A stretch of DNA of 64,000 bases from Ectocarpus siliculosus (GCA_000310025.1 FN649726.1:3133070-3197069), one strand, 5' to 3'; numbered from the stretch's first letter, positions 10,001 through 21,540 are shown. Program-made: numbers and translations. The notes: generated by a model from the letters alone, not told the origin.

Positions 10001-13000
10001 TTTTCGCCCGATGCTGGCGGCGCGCCCCTTGCCCTGGGCTAAAGTATCCGTCTCTTCTTGATTCCCCCTCTCCTTACGGGCTCATGATTGCGTGGGGCCA
10101 TCACGCGGCTCTGAGAGCGTGGAGCTCGAAACACCCACGCCGTTGCATGCCGCTCCGCGTTTGGCAGCGCGGTATGTGCACGCCGGCGGCGTGGCTCACG
10201 AGCACAAGCGGGCGCTGTCGCTGCGAGCGGCAGGGATCCGCCGTGGTGCTGGTGGCGGCGGAGTGAGCGTGCGTGCGCCGACCCCCCGAAGCTCCAATGT
10301 TGTTTGTTTTGTCGTCACCACCAATAATAGAAATTATCTCCGTGCTGCTTGGGTGCTCTCTCTTTGTCTCTCTCGCTCGCCCCCCCCCCCCCCCCCCCCG
10401 GGGTTTGCCTCCGGGGTGGGGTTTCCTCCCTTGGCAACCACCTTTTAAAAAAAACCCAATTCCTTNNNNNNNNNNNNNNNNNNNNNNNNNNNNNNNNNNN
10501 NNNNNNNNNNNNNNNNNNNNNNNNNNNNNNNNNNNNNNNNNNNNNNNNNNNNNNNNNNNNNNNNNGGGCCGTTTTTTGGGGAAAAAAGGGGGGGTTTTTT
10601 GCGCCCCCCCCAAACCCCTTTTTTGGGGTTTGATCCCCCCCGGCCAGTTTTTGGCCCCTTGGGAAAGTTCAACCCCCGCCCCAGGGTGGGGGTTTACGTT
10701 TTTTTTAAAAACCAAGGAAAAGGGGTCCCCCGGGGGGGGGGGGGTGGGTTGGGGGGGTTTTTCCCCGATGGGGGGGGGGCCCCCCTTCCCCGGGGGAAAA
10801 ATTTCCTTTTTTTTTTGTTTCCCCCTCCCCTTAGGGGGTCAGGATGGGGGGGGGCCCCCCCGGGGTTTTGGGGGGGGGGGGCTGGAAACCCCCCCCCCGT
10901 TCCATCCCCTTCCCGTTTTGGCAGGGGGGTTTTTCCCCCCCGGGGGGGGGGCTCCCGGGCCCAAGGGGGGGCGTTGGGTGGGGGGGGCGGGGTTCCCCCG
11001 GGGGGTTGGGGGGGGGGGAGGGGGGGGGGGTGCCCCCCCCCCCCGAAGCTCCAATTTTTTTTTTTTTTTTTTCCCCCCCAAAAAAAAAAATTTTTTCCGG
11101 GGGGGTGGGGGGTTTTTTTTTTTTTTTTTTCCCCCCCCCCCCCCCCCCCCCCCCCGGTGTTTGCCATCGGGGTTGGGTTTTCGTCGCTTGGCAACGACGT
11201 TGTAAAACAAGCCAATTCGCTTCGTGAACTCGGCAACCAGGTTTCCGGGGTTTTTTACCTCTGGTTTTTGTTTTTGCGGTAACCATAATGGTGGTCGAGT
11301 AGATCATGTTGTACGGGGTGGAGAACCCTCACTCCGCGCAAGGGGGATGATCGCACCACGTTGTGTTAAAATGGTCAAGCATCCTCGAGGCAGTTACACA
11401 GCCGTGCTTATACCTGTCTCTGGAAGTGAAAGCACCAGAAAATAAGTAAGTCATACGCAGCTGTCATCTGTACGCAAGGAAGTAAGCACAAGATGCCGAA
11501 CACCCTTAGCAGGATGCAGCTCACCCTTCATGCGACTCGCCGAATACCTCACGGCGCTTCGCGCTTGGTGATGTGAGAACCTGGTCCGGTGAGAACCCGG
11601 CGTGCTCCGTCCCGGCTTTGTAGGGATGCGAGGTCAATGGTCTAACGACTACGGCATGCACGACTACGAGTACATAAGTACACTCCTCCCCACCTCTGTA
11701 CATCTCCCTGTCTCTCTTGTCTCATTCTCTGTTTCCGTGTTTGTTAGGTTTTCCGGATGAACCTCATCGAGTCCTTCACGTGCAACCAAGTTCTCGGCAT
11801 TCCCAACATCAGCACGTGAGTAACCGCCACGGCGGTCCTACGTTGTATGAAACCCCCAACCGCAACTCTTACCTCGACATCGCGACCACTTGGGGGGTCT
11901 CTTTGGACGGCGTGCCTGCGCACGCGTTCGGCGAAGGAGATCTATGTGCTTCTTGGACCCTCAAAGCCTACAAGTGCGATTCCCTGCCCACCCATCCTCG
12001 TCTCACGGCAAGGCCAGTGTTTCCATAACGAACACGATTGGGTAATGCAGCAGAGACAGCACCTATCAAGTGTGGGAAGTGTCTCCCCGCCTAAGACGGG
12101 GTTTGGATTGGTGTTCTCAAACGATCAAGAGCGGTTCTAAACGGCAACAAAAAAACAGCGTAACACCCATTTTACCTTGTAACCGCAAACTCGTGGCCCT
12201 TTGTTACCAGTTACTTCGGCACGTCCCCAGAGCCGTGGAACTACTTGCTGAAGGGGATGACTCTCCTGCCCGACAGCATAATGGGCAACCGTGACCTCAT
12301 GCAGGCGCTCGCGGAGTTTTCCGAGCCCCTGGTCCGAATAACGGACAAGCTGGTGAGAGTTGGGAGACTAGATGGACGCGCCAAACGGACTGCTATCTTG
12401 GCAAATATCTTGGGATGTCTTTTTTCTTTTTTTCATGTTTCGTTTTTTTCTTGCTGACGAATGTACTCGTTATTTCCTTCACGGCCGGCCTCCGCACCGG
12501 AGCTCTGCGGCGAGAAGGGCTTTGGCGTTGGATGTGGATTCTCTCTGTCACGCCATTGTCGTCCTCCTGAAGGATAGACAGACAGGCAGACAGACAGACA
12601 GGCAGACAGACAGACAGGCAGACAGACAGAGAGAGACAGCGACAGAGACAGAGACAGAGAGACGGGAGGGTGGGGGGCGAGAGAGAACAAGCGGGGCTTT
12701 TGGGTACAGGAGTCATTTGTGATGAATAGTACCCCTACTCTGCGCAGCTGTGACCCTGCTTCGCAGGTGCAGCGTAGCACGTCACCGACCTCCGAATCGC
12801 GGTTGGTGGCAAGAAAGACGCTTTCGGGTCTGGTTCGGGGGAAGACAGGGAATCATCGACACCACTACTGACCTTTCTTTCTCTCTCTCTCTCTCTCTCT
12901 CTCTCGCTCTTATCTATCTATCTATCTATCTATCCATCTATCTATCTATCGTCTACCTCAACACGGAACGTGCACACGCATGCACGTCGTTGCTCCAAAA

Positions 13001-13649
13001 CCCAAACAACACCAAGGTTGGAGCAACGAACGCCATGCGGCTGGAGGCGGTGGCCAAGGACGGTAGAAAGGCTGTTCTCAACTACGCTCACGAAGACCTC
13101 GAGGTCTGCGTGGGCATCGCTACGGCCGCCTTCGTCGTCGCGACCCTCAGGGGAGATGTGAGTGCGCACACCGCTATGCACACAAGACCGGCATGGCACC
13201 AAGACCAATTTTCAATGCTGGCTCAGACTGTTGTCGGCAGACAACAGAGGAAAATCAAATGTTTGGCTCTGCCCGCCTCTCTTACGCATTGATTGGTTTC
13301 TGGACTTTCCTCGCGTCAGATGCACCTACCCATCCCCCGCCGCGCTGCGCTACTACCATGCTGCGCCCTGCCCCGTGCCGTGATCTGCCCTGCTCGGGTT
13401 GCTAACGAGCGGTGTTCTTCTTCTTCTTCCCCTTGTTATTTTGCGTGTTGGTTGGGGGGGGGTGGGGGGTTTGATCCGACCGTGGGTACAACTTGATTGG
13501 AACAGGTGCGGCCCGGGGTGTGGTTTCCCGAGGAAGCTTTCGACGACGAAGCCAAGCGGGGGCTGCTTTTCGACGACGCGACGAGAGGCGCGTTCATGTG
13601 GGAGCGGCAAGAGCAGGGGGCGACGGCGGTGGAGGGAGCTCCGTTGTAG
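7003..13649 (+). CDS. Saccharopine dehydrogenase-like NAD(P)-binding oxidoreductase
   Basis: Nine exons: 7003-7335, 7654-7842, 8663-8803, 9325-9426, 9719-9832, 11748-11815, 12211-12352, 13017-13157 and 13506-13649, giving 457 residues in one continuous frame. The Rossmann fold opens with VIVVGGSGRVGG (about residues 69-80), followed by DLVVHTAGPFQ and VPYVDVCDD, the pattern of the saccharopine dehydrogenase NADP-binding family common in cyanobacteria and algae. The later exons (FGTSPEPWNYLLKG, LVRITDKLVGATNAMRLE) continue the family's C-terminal part, and the length fits. Substrate is unknown; many members do not use saccharopine. The first 55 residues are Ser/Arg-rich with few acids, suggesting an organelle transit peptide. 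Introns 2 and 5 read as GC-AG, because only those joins keep family continuity. Intron 5 (9833-11747) contains an assembly gap and a spurious duplication; no exon is affected. Confidence 0.85.
8804..8955 (+). repeat. 40-bp minisatellite, units beginning with the splice donor
   Basis: Three units of 40, 40 and 41 bp plus a 31-bp partial fourth unit, starting at 8804, 8844, 8884 and 8925. Each starts with GTACGAG or GTATGAG and contains GGTAGCAGCACA. The first unit starts exactly at the 5' splice site of intron 3 of the oxidoreductase gene, so the donor itself belongs to the repeat. Confidence 0.9.
9868..11215. other. Assembly gap 1 with duplicated, badly base-called flank
   Basis: One hundred N bases (10466-10565) separate two versions of the same sequence. 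The left flank 9868-10465 is mostly clean. The right flank 10628-11215 repeats it in the same order but with bases collapsed into homopolymers; compare GTTTGATACACCACGTGCAG on the left with GTTTGATCCCCCCCGGCCAG on the right, and the shared CCCGAAGCTCCAA before the C tract. The last 50 bases of the left copy are the degraded ones and the right copy becomes clean there, as expected for two reads that overlap but were not merged. The true intron is therefore probably shorter by about 750 bp. Confidence 0.85.
11577..11690 (+). repeat. Dispersed repeat family 2, copy 1
   Basis: About 110 bp in intron 5 of the oxidoreductase gene, containing CCTGGTCCGGTGAGAACCCG, TAGGGATGCGAGGTCAATGG and ACGACTACGGCATGCACGAC. 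The same order of blocks recurs at 62905-63025 (plus strand) and, more diverged, at 51340-51450 (minus strand). The segment AATGGTCTAACGACTA resembles a tRNA A box, so a tRNA-derived short element is possible, but no clear B box follows. Confidence 0.65.
12575..12665 (+). repeat. CAGA/CAGG microsatellite
   Basis: Tandem GACA units interrupted by GGCA and then AGAGAC units, inside intron 7 of the oxidoreductase gene. Confidence 0.9.
12875..12950 (+). repeat. CT and TATC microsatellites
   Basis: A CT dinucleotide run followed by TATC tetranucleotide units near the 3' end of intron 7. The stretch is almost all pyrimidine and lies about 70 bp before the acceptor at 13016. Confidence 0.9.
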
Positions 13650-15191
13650 CAATAGAAAGGACTTTCTTCGTTCAACACGAAAACGATCTTTTACGCGGGG
13701 GTTGTTGGAACCCCGTAGTTTGCAAGAATTGGGCGAGGGTGGTTCACGGGTAGTATTGTGGTAGTAGTGCGATTCTACCGCACCCCGAGACGATGGCATT
13801 GGCGCGGGAGGGGGGGGGGGGTATGTTGTACAAAGGACCTCTGTTATCCCGAAGGTCTTACCGCAGAAACACAAGCTAGGGGGCTAAGAGTACAAGTTTG
13901 GAGGTCACTTACAACCGTATATTATCGCGTCCTCTGTTACCATTCTTTTTCAAAGAGGAACGCGACGACGGGAGCGTCGTTCTTTGCACGGACGTGTGGT
14001 TAGGCCGTTCCTTTTCTAGACCAGCTTGCGTGTGGCGATTAGGGGCGAGCCAATTGTATCGGGAGACAACCAACCATCGATCCCGTGAGGTGGCATGGAT
14101 ACTAAGTAGAGTAATTGTTTTGACTTGAGACTGGAGCGTGCACGAGAACAGGAATTCCCAGGAGTGGTAGGCAGACTGGAAGTGTACAGTTTGACGGCAT
14201 GTCGAACAGTCCCAAAAGGCGATTGCGTCAATTGCAGTAGATCAAGCTGGGGAATCTGTGCCACCAATGGTCTGCCCCGCCATCAAACAAAACCAAACCC
14301 ACGTGCTCGTTGCACACAGCGGAATGCGAGGGTGGATCCACGTTGGTGGATGCTATGTATGCATACAAGCAGAGGCAATGTTCATGTTTCCAATCAATGG
14401 TCGGGCCAACAGCGAAGGAGCTAGCTGATTGGTCCACGGGTTACCCCGTTCCTGCGCACCAACCGTCGCAGAAATTTCCACTTTTTTTTCAACTCGGCAG
14501 GTTCCAAGGTCGTCATCTACCTACATAATCGTGATTTTGCTCTGATTTTGTCCACCTGGACGTTTAAGTACGGATGAGGAGTTGAGTTGGACTTGTGTCT
14601 ACGAACCTGCTGTTGTCTATAGGCTACAACGTCACATGCGGCGGTGAAGATACTCTTGTCATGTGTACAGCAGTGATTGAGTAGATCTAGCAGACATACG
14701 TAGGTGAGAGGAGAGAACTTGTACAAGTATGCAGTCTTTTTGGATACTCGGAATTGACGTCATCGGTACTATATCCAATCAAGCACTAAACTATTCGCCA
14801 ATGACGCGTAATTCTGCACACCATGATAGCAGGGCTGGCATGGAGAGGAACACGCAGCGCTGGGCAACACAGCAGGTTCTGAATGCAATGCATGATGATC
14901 GCGATGATGCAAGGACCGTGAGTCACTTTTGCAAACAGCAAATCAAACATTCGAAACAAGCACTCACTGAAAAGACTCCACCACATCCCGTTCGACTGTG
15001 GGTATATCTCGAATAATATCTGTCGTTGATTTCTATTGACTTGCGGACCCCTCGGGGCCAGTTTATTTGAGTGTACCTTTTTAGGGTAAGTTAACCTGTG
15101 ACCACGGGAATCGACCGCGTCGAGTGTTGGATCAGTACGGACATACGAAGGTACTGGGTAGAGAGAGATCGGAACGGTTTTTAATGTGAAG

Positions 15192-15232
<41 letters not shown>

Positions 15233-15779
15233 ATCTCGAATGGGTAGTCTTTCTGTGTGTGTTTTTGTTATTCCTTAATTAAGTTTGGATGGGGGGGGAA
15301 ACCGTCATCTGTGTGCCCCCCCGATGATACCCCGCATCTTACGAGCGCGAGATATGGTGATTTTTTACACCAGGGTAGAGTCAGACCCGAACTTACAGCC
15401 ACAGCACTGCTCACGGCTCCATGCCTCGGGAATGAAAGGGGCGTGGGCACCCGTTTCTCGCCATGTGGAATCGTAAGAGTGCTGTGGCGACAAAGCTCGA
15501 AGGGTAAGCCGGAGTGTTTGCTCGGTCAGACCAACCATATTCTTGGAACTGAAAAGCAAGAAACCAAAACGGGATGGGGTTGGATACCGAGCGTAGAGCC
15601 GGCGACGCGATGGAAAGCGAGGAGAAGCTGCGCATGCTTGACCACTTTCCCTGATCATTTCGTATTCCTCGTTGTGTGTTGTAGATGGTCAGGCGTTTTG
15701 CTAGAGAAAGAGAAACAGAGACAGAATAGCCTTAGTCGAATTGCTTCCGCACGTGACCCGGTGGACACCTCCCTCCCGG
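13650..15779. other. Intergenic region, no supported gene
   Basis: About 2.1 kb between two plus-strand genes with no protein-like open frame. It holds the SINE-like insertion at 15015-15230. The promoter of the downstream EF-hand gene should lie in its right part, but I recognise no specific element. Confidence 0.5.
15015..15230 (+). mobile_element. SINE-like retroposon, copy B, with target-site duplication
   Basis: About 216 bp ending in a pure AAC repeat (15193-15230) and flanked by an exact 11-bp direct repeat, ATATCTCGAAT, at 15004-15014 and 15231-15241. A 3' simple-repeat tail plus a target-site duplication is the signature of target-primed reverse transcription. The body matches 1511-1720. 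It has no coding capacity, so it would depend on a LINE reverse transcriptase elsewhere. I find no convincing RNA polymerase III A/B boxes. Confidence 0.75.
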
Positions 15780-18700
15780 ATGAAACGTTCACACCATCAC
15801 CCTCCGCTGCCCCTTCCCTTCGTCGGCCGCCACGCGACGTCCAGGGAGCAACAGCAGCATCAACGGTGTGACCGTAGCGGAAGCCTAGTAGAGGCAGCTG
15901 GCGGAGGGAAGGAATGCCGCAGGTCCCAGGCTGTACAAGTGTCTCCAGAACACTTGTTGAAGCCGCAGACCGCCTCGTCATCGTCAACCGCCGCTGCTGC
16001 TGCTGTCGGCAATTTCGAAGCTAGTTCTGTCGAGGGCAGCCGGTACAGTTTAGCCGCCGGGGAGGTGGGCGGAGCTTGGAGTGGGAGTCTGGCAGGGGCA
16101 GGAGAGGGTACAGCAGTAGCGTGTGCGGTTGGAGAGGGAGGCGCGAGGGGAGACGGCAACAGGAGGTTGCTGAGGTGGCGATCGATTCGGCGCCTACAAC
16201 AATACAAGTCGTCTGGAGATGTCAGCGGCAAGTCCACAGTCAACGGTGGGGGGAAGGGTACGGCCGCATGTGGCAGCAGCACGCAGTCGCCAAGTCGGTC
16301 GCCAAGTCGGCTGTCGCTCGGACGCCTTGTCAGAGGGCCGGCGACGGCTTCGAACACAACAGGGACGGCGGTGGTGGCACCGGCAGCGGCGCCAGCAGCA
16401 ACAACAAGATCTCCGGGTGTTTGCTTGAACCACCGAACAGCAGTTCCCCCGCAACGGCGAGGCGGCTCCCCCGACGACCACCTTGCTACCAGCAGCGGCA
16501 ACGCTAGCCCCGACTCTAAGGCGGTTGGTGACGAAAACAACAGCAACAACAGCACCACCACAACAGCGGCGGCAGCGTCTCTTGTGATATCGTCGCTCGA
16601 CGACGAAAAGGCAAGAAAACCGGCATGCCTCGTGCCCTTCATACTACTCGACGACGACAACGGCGGCGGCGCTGGCGACGGGAGCGACCGCGAGCCGCTT
16701 TCGCCGGCGACCTCCATCGCCTCGGAGGGCGGCAGCGCGCCCGGGTGGGCCGAGCGGGCGGGCCTTTCCGGCGGGGTTGCCGTTGCGGCCACCTCTAGAA
16801 CGGCGGGGGGGCGGTCGAGTGCTCTCAGCAAGAGGAGGAGCCGCCTTGGCAAGGAGTGTCCGGTGGCCTACGACGACGACTTGTCGCCGCCGCCGACGGT
16901 CATGCCGGCGGCGGCCAAGAACAGCGGGGACCGAGAAGTGCCCCGCTTCCTCCGGCCGGTGTTGGTGCTCCTGACGCTCTCGCTGCTGGCGATCGGCGGG
17001 GCCGCGCTTCTTCAGGAGGCCCGCAGACGAAGGGCGGCAGCCGGGGAGGGTTGGGCTGTTGGTGGCGGCGGCGGCGGCGTGGTGCTGTTCGGCCCCGCGG
17101 CGTATGCGGCCGGCGGCGTGCAACTGCCGGAATCGGTGGTGGACGACATTTTCGAGCGCGCCGACAAGGACAAGAACGGAGTCATCGGGGACGAGGAGAT
17201 TCAGTATGTGAGTTAGTTGAAAGCCAGACGGACAGGAGATTCAGTGTGTGAGTTTGTTAAATGGCAAGCGGACATGGATCGTTTACGGCAGTAGTAGCTC
17301 GTATGGTCATGGAGGGACCTAATTTTTGTAGATTTGGTAGCGCGTGTTTTCTCTTTTGTCTTTTTTTCAGTCCAATTACCTCTGTTAGCTAAGTGGGCTC
17401 AAAATGTTTATGATGGGTGTTCCTTTTGCTCTAGGGGAGAGTGTGCGAGCATGTGCTTTTGATAATTGGGGGGAACAATCCACCCACTTTGCATCTTGTG
17501 GCTGGACTGACTCGACATCACTCGGTTCACTCCCGTCCGCCCCCCCCTGCCCCCCAACGAACATCCCTCTAGCTTGTCGAGCGCGCCGGGGGCTCCCTCC
17601 TAGACGATGCCTCGGAGATCGAGGCCGGCGTGGCGAGCGTGATCAAGAACCTTGACAGGAACGCCGACCAAGCGCTCTCTCGGTCCGACCTCAACACGTA
17701 CTGGGACCGGCTGGGTGAGGCGGCAGGGCAGGATATGGCGTGATTGGCTTGGCTTGTCTACAACCGCTCACAACCGGTTGTTGGTCGCCGTCTTGCGGAG
17801 CGTTCGGTTGGTCCGGTCGGATGGTGTCTGGAACACTCGATGAAGAAAGTTGCACCCGAACGATGCTGCTCTTGTCTTCTGTGTTTTTCGATGCGATGCT
17901 GCGTGCTCTTGCCGCCATTTGTGGTAACAACACACGAGGGCTAGCAAACCCCCGCCTTTCCCTCCGAGAGAACCAGTGGTAGTCGCGCAGCCATCAGGAC
18001 TTCGTTCCCGAAATCATGGGCCAGTCATTGTCCCCCCGTGTCGTCGTTGTCAAGTGTTTTCTAAACGAAGGAATGTTTCTGCACGAACGGTCATGTCTCT
18101 TGAAGGAAGAAAGGGAATGTTTCTACACGAACGGTCATGTTTCTTGAAGAAAGGGCATGTTTCTACTCGAACGGTCATGTTTCTTGAAGAAAGGGAGATG
18201 TTTCTTGAAGAAAAGGAATATTTCTAAATGAACGGATGCCCTCGTGATCACAGGAACGCTGCTGACGGTGGACGAGGCCGCCCAGTGGGTGCTGCACGCG
18301 GCGCAGCTACCCCAGGAAGTGGCCGACGCCTTCGTCAACAACATGGTCACTGGCTACGACTTTCCCGAACTGGCAGCACGCCAGGTGAGCGGTGCTTCCG
18401 GGGGCGCAGGTTCGGGCCCAATTGTTCGTCTCACCCTTGGGGGAGGGCTTGTCTCACCGTTGGGAGGTTTGTGCAAGTTTTACTGTTTTGGCCTTGTACG
18501 TCAACGGTGGCAGCGGGATGCGAACCGGGGTTGGAGGCAGGGGAGAACGACGGTAAATAGTGGTTTTGGGGCGTTTGACTCAGGCCCGAGAGGGAGGTGC
18601 GAGGGTTGACGGAAGTCTTTTTCAACTACACACACCGAAAGCTAACGCAGAGCAAACGGGAGACTCGATCGGGAAAATGTTTTGCTCCGAGGAAAAATGG

Positions 18701-20086
18701 CTTGTAATTCGTTGCTTGCCTGAAAAATGATAGAACACAACGAACTACCGCGTGTTGCCTCAGGTGCTACTTCTCATGTACCCTCATCTGATTTCGTTTT
18801 TTGGTTCTTGTCAGAGTAAGTGTCTACATCGTTGGTTTTGCTCTTGGCACGCACAAAGAAATGAACGAGCAACACCACCTACTTCTATTTCACAACAATC
18901 AATTCATCTTCATTTTTCTTTTTTTTGAACGCAGGGCGCTTTGTTGGAGCAAGACCTCGACATCACCCGGCCGGCCTTCAAGCGGAATCTGGTCCGCAGC
19001 ATGCAGTGGAAGCTGTGGGGCATGGGCGAGGAGCCCGCGGCCCCCGCGGGGCTCCGCGCGACGAGCTCCGCCTGCGGCGCGGCGAGCCTGGAGTGGGACC
19101 AGACGTGCCCGGCCAACAGCGAGCTCAGCTTCCCGGTGCACAAGCACGTGCTCCGGCGGGCCCTGCTGGGCGCCGAGGGGGAGAGGGACGGCGGCTGGGT
19201 GACGGTGATGGCCGGGCCGGGCGGCGCCTTCTTCGACGCGGGGCTCCAGCCGGGGGCGGCCTACCGCTACGCCCTACAGGCGTGGAACGCGCTGGGGCAC
19301 AGCGGCTCCGTGGAGGTGGACGTGGTAGCCTCGTCTGAGGACTGCGTGCCGGGCCGGACCTCTTGGTTTTGGTCGCCCGGCGGCGGCGGAGGGGGAGCGG
19401 GCGGGGCGGACAGCGCGGAGGCTTCGCTGGGCGGTCTGGTCGTCGCTACCGCTGTGTCCGTAGCGGTGGCCTTTTGCTTGCGAGCGCTGAGCGGCGGGGG
19501 GGGTGGTGGTGGCGGTATTCAGAGGGGCGCGTCAGGAGATGTTGTTGGCAGTAGGAGCGGTAGCGGGAGTTTTAGTGGTAGCAGTAGCGGCGGCAGCGGC
19601 AGCAGAAGGGAGTCGGAGAAGATGAGACAGCAACCCGAGGCTGCGATAACGGGCACGGCCCGAAGTTCAGCGGTGGCGGCGGCGGCGGTTTCCGATCGGG
19701 ACGGGGTTAAGGGCCGGGGAGGGGCGAGTTCGCCGACGTCGGTTCACAGCAACGGCAGCGGGTGGGGTGACAGAGAGAGGGCCGAGCCTCGCACGAAGAT
19801 GTTGGGCTCTGGTAGTACCAGGCCTGCGTCTTCGAGGCGAACGAAGGAGAGGTTGAGACGAGCCAGCAGCGACGTTTCTCCGCCGAGAGGAGGGGCGACG
19901 GCGGGGAAACCGGGCGGCGGTGGCGGCGGCGGCGGCGGCGGCCTGGGCAGGGCGGGTGTGAGCAGCGCGGCCATCGGCGATAGCGTGCGAAGGGAACGGG
20001 CGAAGAGGATGATGATGTACGGGCACAGCTCCTCGAGGGACGACAAGGATGTGTGCAAAGAGTGCGGCAAGGAGTGGAAATGGTGA
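15780..20086 (+). CDS. STIM-like EF-hand/SAM membrane protein with fibronectin III domain
   Basis: Four exons: 15780-17207, 17573-17714, 18254-18384 and 18935-20086, giving 950 residues. Residues 1-385 are Ser/Gly/Ala-rich and look disordered. A membrane segment follows (about 390-412, starting FLRPVLVLLTLSLL). The EF-hand loop DKDKNGVIGDEE (462-473) is canonical. A second, degenerate loop (DRNADQALSRSD, 504-515) leads directly into TVDEAAQW..(6)..LPQ and a SAM-like domain (about 528-597). This order of EF-hand, weak second EF-hand and SAM, with the TVDE/QW/LPQ pattern, is that of the luminal part of STIM calcium sensors. Next come a fibronectin III-like domain (about 603-700), a second membrane segment (about 733-754) and a Gly/Ser-rich tail ending with a CKEC motif. 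Animal STIM has a single membrane segment after SAM and a coiled coil; neither matches here. The start is the first ATG in frame; an upstream exon cannot be excluded. Confidence 0.7.
18071..18235 (+). repeat. 40-44 bp tandem repeat in intron 3
   Basis: Units start near 18071, 18115 and 18155, with degraded pieces from 18195. Each carries GAATGTTTCT or GCATGTTTCT, then CGAACGGTCATGT and TTGAAGAAAGGG. The array ends about 20 bp before the acceptor of exon 3 of the EF-hand gene. Confidence 0.85.
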
Positions 20087-21169
20087 GACTAAGTATATAG
20101 ATGGTGGGTGGGCCGCACAGGCACCCCGTCAAGTTTTATAACAGTGTATCACTTTTGTCCCTTTTCTCAGATCACAGAAACATCGATCCCGCTCCGCCTC
20201 TCACATGCCGTTATTCGGCTCTCTTGACTTACCGCAGCACGCCTACGGGCAGTACCGATTGAAGCCAATCTGACCATCCTCTACCTGTCGTCTGCTCATC
20301 TCTCCTCGGCAAAAGTGCTTCAGTGCGTGCATGCGAAATTCCGAAACATAGCAAAGTGTAGCGGAGATGAACTCCAGACAGAAACGAGGGAGCTCACTCA
20401 AGCACACAAACTCACACGGGCCATGTACAACGATCTTGCGCATTGTCACACGACCACCAGTCATCAGTACCTTATGGCCATCCGGGTGATTTCACCCGTT
20501 GTCTCTTGGAAAAATAGTTGGTCGTCAACCATGTGTGGACTGGAGTCCGCAGTCAGCCGCGCGCGCGTAAAGATGTGCAGTCATGGAGGCAATATCAAGC
20601 GTATGAATTGTCACTCTTGAACTCCCATCCGTCCATGTCTCAACGGGTACGTATGAGGGGTGGGATATATGCCCGAGAGTTGGTGCCAGTTCTGTGCGTG
20701 GATTTACGTTCGTCGTGGTTTGAATTTTTGCGGGATTTAGGCCAGTTTTCCTCGCATAGCACGGAGCGCTGTTGTGTTAAGTTCGTCGTCTACTCTTGCT
20801 CAACAAAAGGTACCTCCCAATATCCGTCTGATGCAAAACAGGGTCCGCTCGCGCCGTTTCTCTTTCCACTTTAGCTCTCGCATAGCACAGTAGCGTGAGC
20901 CAAGACTAGACTCGGAGATTGTTGCCGTGTCTTTTGATTGGCATCAATTTTCCTCCTCTGCTGCGCCTCTTTCTGTCCCTATGTACAGCCCATTCAGACG
21001 GGCGCCGAAAGCGAGGGTGGCGATGAAATTCCCCACAAAGACTTGGGTAGCCCCCAAGGGTTGACTGCTGGATGCAGCGCTAAGAGATTGTTGCCAATAT
21101 ATTGCCTGTACCTTCGCCCCGCCATCTTCCCACCACATCTCCCCCCCCCCGCGGGCTCTTTATTCAGGT

Positions 21170-21354
21170 ATCGGAGGGGAAAACACACTTGTTGCAAGTG
21201 CCACGAGCAGTTCTGTGACCGCAAAGAATGTGGTTCACGCTCCCATGCTTTCGGGGCCTGTCCCGTGGGGGGCACGTGCATGTGCAGCTCGTGCATGCAG
21301 TTGGGGGGCCGACGAAGCTCTTCGCTCTCGGGGTCGATGTCGTTCGATCACTGA
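21170..21354 (+). other. Possible cysteine-rich exon, unassigned
   Basis: After an acceptor-like TTTATTCAG the frame reads RYRRGKHTCCKCHEQFC and continues with nine or so further Cys/His residues before a stop at 21352-21354. The spacing resembles a zinc-binding finger of the kind found at the C terminus of some transposases, such as the piggyBac type. No partner exon or start was found, so this may be a decayed fragment. Confidence 0.2.
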
Positions 21355-21482
21355 TGGTGGTTCATACGTGAACGTGGCGGAGACGAAAGGGGAGCACACG
21401 CTGACACGTGTGCTGTGTTCTCTCTGGGGGGTGAGGAGAGAGGGGACAGGGGACGGCTTTGGCGAGCGACGACGAGCTGCAT

Positions 21483-21540
21483 GTGTGTGTGTGTTTCTTT
21501 TATTTTTTTAGCGTCGACGGCGCTAACCGGCTGACCAATA
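21483..21540 (+). repeat. GT-rich intronic repeat, orphan copy
   Basis: A GT dinucleotide run, a T-rich stretch, then GCGTCGACGGCGCTAACCGG and CTGACCAAT. The same arrangement occurs in introns of the importin-like gene (46953-47249, 52120-52177) and the MgtC-like gene (61535-61706), but here it lies in no intron I can define. Confidence 0.7.

Noticed and set aside
10273-11307. Open frames of Gly, Pro, Phe and Lys on both strands
   Set aside because: They come from homopolymer-distorted read ends and run through N bases.
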